64,000 nt of DNA from Prorocentrum cordatum (lineage: Eukaryota > Sar > Dinophyceae > Prorocentrales > Prorocentraceae), in assembly GCA_963575745.1 (NCBI GenBank), contig CAUYUJ010017627.1:300497-364496 (forward strand), written 5' to 3'. The position numbers and the translations under genes are program-made. Numbering within the stretch: the first letter of the stretch is position 1; every line of letters begins with the position of its first letter. A model generated the notes under the pieces. That model was not told where the DNA came from, searched no databases, and worked only from the letters and a program-made list of their open reading frames with translations. Shown one piece after another: positions 54,412 through 64,000 of this stretch.

Positions 54412-54610
54412 GATGAGGAGGAGGAGGAGGAGGAGGAGGAGGAGGGGGAGGAGGAGGACTGCGACGACGACGACGACGAGGAGACGGGGCCATATAATAT
54501 TAGGAAAGAGGACGAGGAGAAGGAGAGTAGGAGGAGGAGGAGGGAGGAGGGAGGAGGGAGGAGGAGGAGAAGGAGAAGGACGAGGAGAAGGAGGAGAAGG
54601 ATAAGAAGGA
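54412..54610 (+). repeat. GGA tract
   Basis: Purine triplets with a cgacgacgacgac interruption; ends about 140 bp before the truncated non-LTR element. Confidence 0.93.
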
Positions 54611-54749
54611 TAACGAGGAGAAAGGGAGTGGTGATAACATTTTTTGTGTGTTGCGAACGAACATGAGGCGCAAGTACTGAAGTCGAACTTAATTCTAGAT
54701 CCAATCCAACGAATAAGATCAGGCCTTATTTTTAAGCTCGGAAGGACCA

Positions 54750-56640
54750 CTGGGACGGCGTGGACCAGGGGGACCCGCTCTCGCCGCTGCTTTTTGCGTG
54801 CGGGATCCGGCCGCGCCTGCGCGCCCTGGAGGACAGGCTGCGCGCCGCTGCGGTGACTCAGGGGCTGCCCCCGGAGGACATCCGAGTCCTGGCGTACTTG
54901 GACGACGTCGTGGTGCTGGCGCCACCGGAGCTCGCTGGGGAGGCGTTGCCCGCCGCGCAAGACGTCTTTTCCGCCCTTTGGCCTCCGCTTGCAGCCGCAC
55001 AAGACCCAGGCTTGGTCCCCAGGCTCGCCGCGCCCGCCAGGCCTGGAGGAGCAGTGGCGCACGGACGGGCGGACGCTCGTGGGAGTGCCTTTGGGCGCGG
55101 CTCGGCCCGAGAACGGCCTGCCAGACGAGGGAGACGGACGCCGGGTCGACCTTGGATCCACTGGCTTTGCTGCCGCGCGCTGCGCGGAGACGGCAGAGCG
55201 GGCCGCGGCGCTCTTGAACAGGCTGGCAGAGCTGCCCGCCCACGCATCGCCGCACTTGCCGGCAGTGCACACCGCCGCTTGCTCCTCCGCTACTGCAGCA
55301 TTGGGAAGCTCACGCACTGCCTGCGGACCAACCCGCCCGCCGCGACGGCGGCCGCGGCCGCCGCCTACGACGCCGCCACCCTGACGACCTACACGGAGCT
55401 CTGCGCGCTGGACCCCCTCACGCCCGAGGCGCAAGCGCAGTGCCGCCTCCCGCTCAGACTTGGCGGCCGCGGCTTCCGCAGCCTGGGCGGGCTCCTGGGC
55501 GCAGAGCCTCGCGGAGCTCCGCGCTCGGACTGGGTTGGACTGCTTGCAGAACTTGGAGACCTGCGACCTGCCGCTGGCCGCGGCCTGCCGCCGCGCCCTC
55601 TCTAGCTTCGCCTCGCAGGCGCCGCCCCCCGCCCGAGCAGGGCGAAACCCCGGACGAACTGCCCTCTTGGCAGAGCCGCCCCCCGGAAGAAACTCCAGAA
55701 AGCGCTCACAGCTAGGATCGACAAGAAAAACTACGACTCCTTGCAGCCCGCACGCCTCCGGGCGGCAGAGCGCCTCGCCCGGGCAGGCCAGGGAGCGGCT
55801 CGACGACGCCGACTGCCGGGACACCGCCCGCGCGCTGCTGGGCCAGGACGCGGCGCCGCCGGGCGCCACCTGCTGCAACTGCGCCCTGACGGGCGACCGC
55901 GCTGGCCAGCGCTGCGGCGAGGCCCTCAGCGACAAGGCCCGGCGCGCTTGGCGCTGCGCGCGCGGGGGCGGCCTCAAGGCGCGCAGCGGGGACTTGGAAC
56001 ATACCTGGCACCGCATCCACGTGGAGTGCGGCTACCACGCTGCGCCAAGTCCACGTCCCGGCCTGGGACCGCTGGACCTGGCGGTGCGCCCGCTGCGACG
56101 CGCGCGGAACCGCCGCGCGGCCCCCCGCGGCCTGCGCCGCCTGCGGCCACCACCTAGCCGCCGAGCGCGAAGAGGCCATCCTGGATTTCGAGACGCAGCG
56201 GGCCCGGCAGCCCCGATTATTCTTCGACGTCACCGTCCGGTGCAGCGTACCCGGTGACGTTGACGGCCTGGCCGCCGCCGCAAGCCGCGACGGCGCGGCG
56301 AAGCGCCGGCGCTACCCCGCGGGGCAAGCGCCGTGGCGCACGGTGCCCCTGGCGCTAGAGACCGCCTGACGCCACGGCAAAGCGGCCCTGCAGCACCTGC
56401 GGGCCCGGGGCCCTGGCCCGCGAACAGGCGGCTCTCCTGGAAGAGGAGGAAGGGGGTCGGCGCCGCGGAGGTGGTCGCTGGGCAGCTTGTCGCCCGCTGG
56501 GGCCGCGAGCTCAGCGTCGCGCTACAGCGGGCGACCGCGCGGCAGCTGCGGACGGCACTCGGGGTCGACCGCGCGGCGGGCGCGGCTGGCCTGCGCGCTG
56601 CGCTGGCCGGCTAGGCCGGCGCTGCGGCACTGGCGGAGGC
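54750..56640 (+). pseudogene. 5'-truncated non-LTR element, second endonuclease clade
   Basis: Begins inside RT at GVDQGDPLSPLLFACG, then VLAYLDDVVVLAPPELAG (catalytic pair near 54900-54906). In changing frames follow EEQWRTDGRTLVGVPLG, FAAARCAETAERAAALLNRL, YCSIGKLTHCLRTNPPAATA, LCALDPLTPEAQAQCRLPLR, AELRARTGLDCLQNLETC, a C-x2-C ... C zinc-rich part (TCCNCALTGDRAGQRC), and RQPRLFFDVTVRCSVPGD, which looks like the catalytic strand of a restriction-like endonuclease, then APWRTVPLALET and RWGRELSVALQRATARQLRT. At least five shifts or stops. The upstream RT and N-terminus are absent, as expected for incomplete target-primed copying. Confidence 0.8.
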
Positions 56641-56744
56641 GGCGGCGCTGGGCTGCTCCGGGGACGCGGTGGAGGTCGCCCACCGGTTCGTCGTGGCGCA
56701 CGACTTGAACAGCGGGGGGCGAAGCGCGAGCCCTCTCGGTGCCC

Positions 56745-57060
56745 AGGAGGAGGAGGAGGAGGAAGAGGAGGAGGAAGAGGCGGAGGGGGGGGGAGCAGGA
56801 GGGGGAGGAGCAGGAAAAAACACGAGGACGATGAGGGGGGGAGGGGGAGGGAGGACGAGGAGGAGGAGGAGGAGCAGGTGAGGGAGGAGGAGGAGGAGGA
56901 GGAGGAGGAGGAGGAGGAGGAGGAGGACGACGACGACGACGACGACGACGAGGACGACGAGGACGACGAGGACGAGGAGGAGGAGGAACACAGAAAGAGA
57001 AGGAGGAACACACAGAGAAGGAGAGAGAAGAAGAGGGGGAGAGGCATAGGCGAAGGGCGA
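56745..57060 (+). repeat. GGA tract with GAC block
   Basis: Purine triplets interrupted by a cgacgacgac block (56927-56975), directly after the end of the truncated element. Long Ser/Glu frames are artefacts. Confidence 0.95.
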
Positions 57061-57353
57061 AACGAAGGAGGGGGGACGAGGACATAAAGATGAAGGAGGT
57101 GGGACAGATGCCAGCGAAATGACTCAGCGATAGCAGTACCAGCAGCTTTCGAAATGCCCCAGCGTCGGCACCTGAAGACACATGCAAAACGAATGCAGAC
57201 CGTCGTCGGTGGTCGTTGTCACCGTTGTCGCAGCCGTCCTCTGCGTCGTCGTCGTTGTCGGGGGCGCGTTCCTGTTGACACAGCTCGCAATCGCGAGCGT
57301 CTCCGCTAGAACCCATGCGCGCGCGAAGCGCGCGCGGTTTTATGCCATTCATG

Positions 57354-57425
57354 TGTTATATATATATATGTATATATATATGTGTATATATATATGTATA
57401 TATACGCATAGATAGATAGATACAA
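57354..57425. repeat. TATATG/TA microsatellite
   Basis: tatatatatatgtatatata, tgtgtatatata and gatagatagata. The interval 57061-57353 shows no gene. Confidence 0.9.
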
Positions 57426-57639
57426 GACTGCAGTGGCGCGTCGCGCCATGCACCTTGGTCCTTGAAGTTTGGAATGCAGGCGGAATGGCAGGAAGGCCAA
57501 GCCGACAATTTAGCGATAACTCCTGGTTTCCTTTTCCGCCATCGCCGCTATAATGATGTTATTCGTTATCCTTTCTCCATGCTTATTGTTTTTTAGTTTC
57601 GCCATACCCTGCGCATTTTCCCAATCCTCCTCAGCTTTT

Positions 57640-58180
57640 TTTTTGCGGAGGTTCCTCCTTGGAGAGCCTCTGCGGGCTTCACAAAAGTTGTTTCGGGTTT
57701 TCTTAAGGCCTTCTGGAGGCCTCCTGGGCGTATTCTGGGGGCCTCCGGGGGCTTCCTCGGGCCACCCTGCCTCCAACCGCCGTCTCCCTGAACGACCGAA
57801 TCACGATTTGGAATTCTTCGGAGGGTGTTGCTTTGGGCCATCTTGGGCTGCCATGGGGCTTTCTGAGGGCCATATTGGACCCCTGTTGTGCCGTTTTGGG
57901 GTTCTCTTGAATTGCCTGGAAGCCCTTTCGGATGGTTGTGGGGCGATTTGGGAGCCTCCCAGGCGGCTTCGGACGCCCGGAAGACAGCCATCTTGGAGCG
58001 TCGGGAAGCCGAAAAGAGGAGAACCCCAACATTCACCCAAAACCAACCGAAAATCCATGATTTGGGCCTCGGGGGACCTTCTTGGGAGTGCTCTTGGAGG
58101 CCTCTTTGGGGCCGTCCTGGAGGTCTCTTGGGTCATCATGAGGTCACGTCGGTGACTCTTGGAACGCTCTTGTGCTTTCT
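57640..58180 (+). repeat. Degenerate 'cttggggcc' tract, forward arm
   Basis: Words ttgggg, ttggag and gggggcctcc about every 12 bp, with the dispersed module gtcgggaagccgaaaag, aacattcacccaaaa and atgatttggg at 58000-58075 inside. Confidence 0.7.
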
Positions 58181-58383
58181 TGGGGGTCTCTGGGACGTCT
58201 CCGATGACCCCCTGATCGCCGTAAGTGTGCTGGGAAGGCTTGGCAAAACGCTTTGCGAGGCCCAGTGGCCGCTTCGAGGCCCGTCCGGAGGGCCCCAAAG
58301 CCCCAGGTCCCGGGAGTCCGGTTTTTTTGGGGGGGTGATGGGTTTTCTCCCCGCCCAGGCTTATAAAACTATAGGAAGAGGAA

Positions 58384-58386
<3 letters not shown>

Positions 58387-58426
<40 letters not shown>
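58387..58426. repeat. (AT)n microsatellite
   Basis: About 20 uninterrupted AT repeats lying between oppositely oriented degenerate tracts. Confidence 0.97.
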
Positions 58427-58427
<1 letters not shown>

Positions 58428-58439
58428 CGTGCACGAGGC

Positions 58440-59460
58440 CGGGGCGCCCGGGGCGGCGACCTCGACGGCGCATTGGGGGACTAGGGCCTCTGGGGCCCCC
58501 CCCGACACAGCTCCAGACAGCCCCGAAACGCTACCCGACGGTCCAAGGAGGTCTCCACTCGTCCGTTGGCCCAGAATCCCCGAATTGTCGCTCCAAGACG
58601 CCGAACGTGGCTCCAAGAGGGCCTCCGGGAACCCCACGACGGCCCAAGAGTGCCCCAAGAGGACTGTCAAGAGCGCCTCCAGAAGCCAAACTGGCCCCAT
58701 TCCCTCCGGAATCAGTATTTTTTACATTATTCACATCTTCGGCGTCGACCGCGTCGAAAACGGCCCCAGGAGCCCACAACATCGCCCCAAGACGGCCAAA
58801 GAGAGTTCCAAGAGGCCTCCAAGACTGCTCCAGAGGAGCCCTCGACTATCCAGGAGGCTCCCAAAACGGTCCCAGAGGGCCCCGGGGGGCCTCTGGGGTC
58901 CCCCGAGACAGCCCCAGACAGCCCCGAAACGCCACCCGAGAGTCCCAGGAGGACTCCAAAAGTCCAAGAGGGCCCAGAGTCCCCGAATTGTCGCTCCAGG
59001 ACGCCGAAGATTGCTCCAAGAGGGCCTCCGGGAACCACCCACGACGGCCCAAGAGTGCCCCAGGAGGACTCCCAAGAGCGCCTCCAGAAGCAAAACTGGC
59101 CCCATTACCTCCGGAAACGGTATTTCTTACGAGATTCACCGCTGCGGCGTCGACCGCGTCGAAGACGGCCCCAGGATCCGACAAGATCGCCCCAAGATGG
59201 CCAAGGAGAGTTCCAAGAGGCTTAAGACGGTTCAAGATGGGCCCTCGACTGTCCAGGGGGCCCCCAAGACGGGCCCTGAGGGCCCTGGGACAGCCTCCCC
59301 ACACAGCCCCGAGGGGTACCCCTCCCGACATTTCGAGCAAAGCGCCCCGGAGACCCCAAGAAACCTCCAAGAGCCCCCGAAAGAAAAACCTAAGCGGGCC
59401 CCAAAGGGCCGCCAGGAAGCCCCAAGAGGTTCCCAAGAGCCCTTCTCCCCAGACGCCCTG
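58440..59460 (-). repeat. Degenerate 'cttggggcc' tract, reverse arm, with ~400-bp duplication
   Basis: Words gccccaag, ccaagagg and gtcgctccaa. The block 58585-58835 (gggcctccgggaacc, actggccccattcc, gcgtcgaccgcgtcgaa, agttccaagaggc) recurs at 58990-59225, offset about 402 bp and roughly nine-tenths identical. Confidence 0.78.
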
Positions 59461-59619
59461 AGGTACTCTGGCCGATCCCGAAGCTTCCGGACAGCCCTCG
59501 GCATCCTGACGCACCCGACGGGCCCCGGGACCGTCAAACATTTAGGACGAATCTCCAGGCCTATGGAAGTTGTCCGCATCTCGGGGCCACCAGGGACCCC
59601 GCATTGAAAAAAATACGAT

Positions 59620-60030
59620 GCCGGAAGTGTTGGTCAGGATGACAAGCCAGTCCCGTGGAAGGGGCCAGATTTCCAGGAGCCGACGTATAGCGAAACAATC
59701 ACGGCGCCAGAAGACCAGGCACCTCCCTCTTGTCACCCTTCCCCTGCGACCCCCTCGCGTCATCAAAGGATCACGACGGGAGGTTTGCGGCCGTTTGCGG
59801 CCACTGGTGGCCGTCGGCCGGCCCCGGGATCATCAAACAAAAATGGATGCAAAACCGGTCCCGGGGAAGGCGTCCCGACTTGCGGGAGCCGTTGTAGCAA
59901 ACATTTCTCTTTTTAAACAAAAAACTACGTCGGGTGATCGGGCATCCCACCCTCCTGTTTCCCTCCCTCCCCCCAGACCTTTCCCGTCGTGAGAAAATCA
60001 CGACGAGAGGTTCTCGGCCGTTTTCGGCTT
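59620..60030 (+). repeat. Weak two-copy tandem repeat of about 215 bp
   Basis: Each copy runs from a cggtcccg(t/g)ggaagg box through gcgggagccg(a/t)(c/t)gt, a caccctcc/cacccttcc box, and ends atcacgacg(g/a)gagg(t) and cggccgttt. Copies are diverged. Confidence 0.5.
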
Positions 60031-60125
60031 CCGTTTTCGTCGTCGTCGTCGTGGTCGACGTCGTGGTCGTCGTCGTCGCCGTCGTCGCCGTCGCAGCCGT
60101 TGTCGCCGTCGCCGTCGCGGACCAA
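60031..60125. repeat. CGT/GTC triplet tract
   Basis: gtcgtcgtcgtggtcgacgt and related words; similar tracts at 60282-60318 and 60550-60672. Val/Ser/Arg/Asp frames across them are artefacts. Confidence 0.9.
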
Positions 60126-60389
60126 TCCGTCGAGGACCGGGGTTCAAAGAAGTTTTTGATTGCTTTCAGCCTCCCGTCCCTGGGCCCCAGATCCGCGGAG
60201 GCTCCAGGACAACAAAAACTGCACAACAGACCCCCGAAGGGGTCCACAGACGCATCTGGAGCAGATGTTTATGTGTGACCGCCGAGGTCGTCGTCGGCGT
60301 CGGCGTCGTCGGCGCCGGTGCGTCGGAATTCTGGGCGGTGACCGCGGCCACATGCTGCCCTGACTCGGCCCACGCGTTGGCGGGAACAA

Positions 60390-60530
60390 AACAAGGACAA
60401 AGAGGAGGAGCATGGAGAGGCGAAGGTGGAGGAGGTGGAGGCGCAGAGGAGGGGCAGAGGAGGGAAGAAGAGGAGGACGAGGAGGAAGGGGAGGAGGAGG
60501 AGGAGGAGGAGGAGGAGGAGGAGGAGGACA
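60390..60530 (+). repeat. GGA tract
   Basis: Purine triplets between two CGT tracts. Confidence 0.93.
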
Positions 60531-60672
60531 GCTCCAGACCGAATCACTGTGTGGACGACGTCGTCGTCGTCGTGGTGGCGGTCGTCGTCGTTGTGATCGT
60601 CGTCGTCGTCATCGTTGTCGTCGCATTCGCCGTCATTCGTCGCCGCCCCCATCGTCGTCGTCGTCGTCGATG

Positions 60673-61494
60673 ATCACACGAGCGAAAAACGAGAGCAGCA
60701 AAACGTGGCGCAGCCGAAAGAATATGCACTGGCGCACAATCACCACCAGGTGAAACATTGTGATTTTGGAGGGGCACCACAGCCCAAGGCGCTCCCAAAC
60801 ATTCTCACGACAACCCCGACATACCCCGTGCAGCACGTGCAGCGCAGTGGGCGGCGGACCGTCTCCCCATCATCCCACCATCGTAAGGGGGATGCGAAGT
60901 CCCTGGCTTTTGGACGGAGTGGCCACTGGTTGGCACCGTAGGCTGGCCCACTACCAAAAAAAAACATCATAGCCTTCTACGCCAGTACACAAGCGTGATT
61001 CACTGACGGATCCAATGCATCTTCCATTCGCTGACATCAGACGCATGCGAAGCAGCATGCTCCCCCCGCCGACGGCCAGGAGAGCGCCAGGACAGCCCCC
61101 CAGGCATTCCCCAGACGGACAATAGAGTCGCACATTTCGAGCCGTTCCCCCGGCGTTGGCCCCAGAGACAGCCAGCAAGCGCGCAAGGGGCATTCGAGAT
61201 CCCCGAGGCTGCGAAGACGCTCCGAAGAAACAACACCGACGTTTCCGCCAGAACCCGTCGAGAGACCCCCTCCTTTTTCGCACCCTCCCGCCTCTTGCGT
61301 TCTCGCTGATCTCTCTTCAGGGTCGGCGGAACCGGCCGTAAGGCCGTCGTGATATTTACTTATTGATAATATGGATTGTTGATGTGTGGGGGCTGTTTTG
61401 GACGCTCTAGCCTCGATGTTGGGTGCGTTCCCCATGAAACGGCGTTTCCGCTCGAGCGCAGGCTTGCTTCCCAATCCCAGTTGTTTAATCCCCA
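60673..61494. other. No supported gene
   Basis: Mixed-composition sequence with short frames on both strands, none with a motif. Confidence 0.4.
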
Positions 61495-62200
61495 GATACG
61501 ACGACAACAAATACCGCTCCACACTTCCTCACCATTTATTTTTGGTAAACTAAGGGTTCAGGAATGGCGGCGCTCTCGATCGACATTTCTTCGCAATTCA
61601 AATCGACGACTACGGCTCCCGTTCGATAAGTCCTCGCGGTGTATTCCGAGGCGCCGTGATCAGAACACGCCGCCGCTCGCAGGAATGGCGCTTTCGCATG
61701 AGACTTCCTCGCAATCCACTTGGGTTGGTGAGGGTCCGGCTACGACGACAAGCGCTGCCGCTGACGACGACGACAAGCGCGCCCTGGTCAGATGCGCCCG
61801 CTGCGCTAAGTTCTCCCATGTTACTCAGGTTGGTAATGACTCGACCCAACTACGCCGACAACGGTTCCCGTTCGATATTTCTTCGCCGTTTATTCCGAGG
61901 CACCTTGGGCAGAGGCCTTTGCTGTCAGGTGTGGCGCCCTCGCCCGATGCTTCCTCGCAGTTTAGTTGAATTGGAAGGCCCAACTTCGACGACAGCGGTT
62001 CCGTTCGATCCTTGTTTGCATGGTACTCTGAGGCGCCTTGGCCAACGTGGCCCCCCAACTTCTGAACAGCACTCTCGCCCCAGCTAAGACAACAAAGGCC
62101 CCCTTTCGATACTTGCCCACACTTTACTCTGAGGTCCTGGAGGCCCCAGAACTCAGGAACGACGTTCCCTCCCGAGACTTCACCGCAGTTCGTTCAAATT
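61495..62200 (+). repeat. Degenerate ~105-135-bp tandem repeat, about 6 copies
   Basis: Boxes (c)tacgac(g)acaacggt(t)cccgttcgata, tcttcgc(g/c)gtttattccgaggc(g)cc and gacttcctcgcagttca recur starting near 61497, 61606, 61740, 61850, 61982 and 62085. Copies are strongly diverged. Confidence 0.6.
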
Positions 62201-64000
62201 AGCACGTTGGTCGCAATCACGAGAGCTCACATGACGGTGGCCATGGTGGCGCGTTGCGCACACGGAGTGTTTTGCTGAATGTTTCTTCCATGAGTTAGTA
62301 TGACAAGACGCCCCGCGAGGACGGGATCGGTTCATAAACTCAGCGGGCGGATACAAGAGGAGGGAGAGATATCCGAATTCCCATCAGCTTGTTCGGTCAC
62401 ATGGTTGTGCGATACTGGTCGTTGCTGTCGTCGACATCGTCATAGCAGGCATCAACGCCTTCGTCGTCGCAGGTCTAAACGTTATGTATGTGTTTTGCCT
62501 CCTGGACTGCCATATGAGGAGTCGGTGTGAATTTTAAGTTGTTTTCCGCCCCTTTGGTTGCCTTGCCGTAGATAGGACTGATATTGTTCTTCAGGAGTTG
62601 CATATGATTCCCCAGGAGGCCGAAACCAAGGGGATCTGAACGGGATTACGTAGCGACGTGATATCGATTTTATGTGGCACAGTTATGACCCCATGCCTTC
62701 ATGTTCACCTTCTCGCATTTGCACGGAACGCGTACAGGTACCGACGATACCTGGCGTCGATCATTTCGACCCCGTCATGGTGCGCAACCTCATGAGAGAA
62801 AGGAGCCAGGGGAGTGCATTGGCAAGGGTGCTTTCTTGGCGTACATAACACGCACTGACCGTTGGCCAGCCCGCAGTCATATCCATGGTGCAACACTGGG
62901 CCGGCTTCGCAGAGGACCATGCGCCTCCGCCCTCCCCCTCGCGCCAGTGCGCTAATGATTACCCCACACGCCCTGCCTGCATACCGTGCTGGTTTCTCTT
63001 CCGACTTCAACTCCTTGTCTCCCCTCCCGGCCCTTCACATCAGGAAAATGCAACACGTCCGTCCTCCCGTATTTGGGACTTTGCTTCCAGACTCCCGTGC
63101 GTTCGGCGCTGATAGCAGGAGGAGATAGGGAGGAGTTGGCAGACGGGAGCAGGGGAGGGAGAGGGGGGAGGTAGGGGGGCGAAGGCAGGGGGAGGGAGAC
63201 AGAAGCCCCTCCGGGGCTCCACCCATTCCCTTTTGGCCCGCTGGATTCCCTGGATCGTCATGGTGGCTGGAGGACTTGGAGGAAGGTTAGCACGGGCGTC
63301 CGCGGTGTGGTCGGTCCGGCTGCTTCGCAGTCGGCTGTATTCGGTCGGGTTAGTTCGGTCGGTTGTTTCGCCGTTGCGTCTTTGCAGACCGCTCTCGACG
63401 CATCGGTTTTGGTCGGTTTCGGATTTTCCGGCATCGGGGACAGGGAAGGAGCGAGGGAGTAAGGAGTGCGCGCTTGTCGAAAGAAGCCCATGCCTTGCAG
63501 AACGGCTCGGCTTGCAGACCTGGCCCGGTTCTACGCTTTGGCTTGCGTGAGCCGATAGCACATCGATTTCGAGGGGGCCGTCAGTCGTACAGCGATGCTT
63601 TTACTTGGCCCTGCCCGTCGCTTGGCCCATCGCAGCAGTGACGTGCGACATGTCAACCACCTGGCGGGGAGCCACGCTCACAACTAGCACGAAAAGAGGA
63701 ACATGCCACTGCGCCCCATAATTATATATGTGCAATCAAATTGCCGGTCTATGGCTAGTCGGATTGGGCCATGCATGCTTGGGGCGGGGGTCTTGGACGT
63801 TCTATGTTTTTGTTTCGCCTCCTTTCAGCAAGCAGCGGGCGATCGCCGTCATCTTGCCAACTGCCGATAGGAGTCAGATATGCTCCGAAGGATAATATGT
63901 GCATTGCTTGAGTTGCAGATCTACGAACTTTCTAGAGAGGGAGTGTAGTTCCCAGTTTGGGGGTGACGTGTTTCTTCCAGGGGAGCCTGGCTCTCTCAGC
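62201..64000. other. No supported gene
   Basis: Short frames without motifs. Cggtcggtt words at 63300-63430 echo those at 40490-40640. Nothing recognisable as an RNA gene. Confidence 0.4.

Overview
The window reads as nuclear DNA of a dinoflagellate. I infer this from the protein families visible in its retroelements, from two relics of the dinoflagellate spliced leader next to or near coding sequence, from very long purine and trinucleotide tracts, and from the near absence of ordinary host genes. The peptide flavour of the degenerate tracts recalls Prorocentrum, but the genus cannot be fixed without a search. No tRNA, rRNA, CRISPR array, bacterial operon or intact host gene was found. Almost every supported coding stretch belongs to a retrotransposon, most of them broken by stops and frameshifts.

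Layout. 0.4-4.0 kb: a decayed non-LTR element with reverse transcriptase (RT), RNase H and a terminal zinc-rich tail. 5.8-6.1 kb: a reverse-strand scrap of another non-LTR element, then a 28-A run, an alternating purine-pyrimidine block and a 57-bp minisatellite. 8.8-9.8 kb and 23.1-24.0 kb: two halves of a reverse-strand LINE that appear to have been one gene, split by about 13.3 kb. The insert holds purine/GAT tracts, a pair of LTR-like direct repeats (10.5 and 22.5 kb) with a primer-binding-site-like sequence, a leader built of 32-bp phased repeats and ~225-bp modules, a 90-bp satellite composite, and a decayed Ty1/copia-order element (gag, zinc knuckle, protease, pre-integrase, integrase, RT, RNase H; 14.4-22.1 kb).

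24-29 kb: GC-rich sequence, degenerate 12-bp 'cttggggcc' tracts that switch strand, an 87-bp minisatellite and a 500-bp GGA tract. 29.2-33.1 kb: a retroelement scrap, an R2-like non-LTR element (RT, CCHH-type finger, restriction-like endonuclease) with an intact RT core, a 100-N gap, and a reverse-strand pre-integrase fragment. 35.65-37.49 kb: a second, inverted copy of the 90-bp satellite composite. 41.2-44.4 kb: a duplicated 1.8-kb unit ending in GAGGCT hexamer arrays.

45.6-54.1 kb is the most gene-like part. Two reverse-strand proteins (45.6-46.8 and 52.5-54.1 kb), each with only one or two disabling changes, flank a forward-strand RT protein (47.6-50.9 kb) that starts with a G-patch domain and ends with C2H2-like fingers, followed at once by a strong hairpin. 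54.75-56.6 kb: a 5'-truncated non-LTR element of a second endonuclease clade. 57-64 kb: microsatellites, more strand-switching degenerate tracts, and two weak tandem repeats.

All calls are by eye from the sequence; percentages are estimates and no database was consulted.
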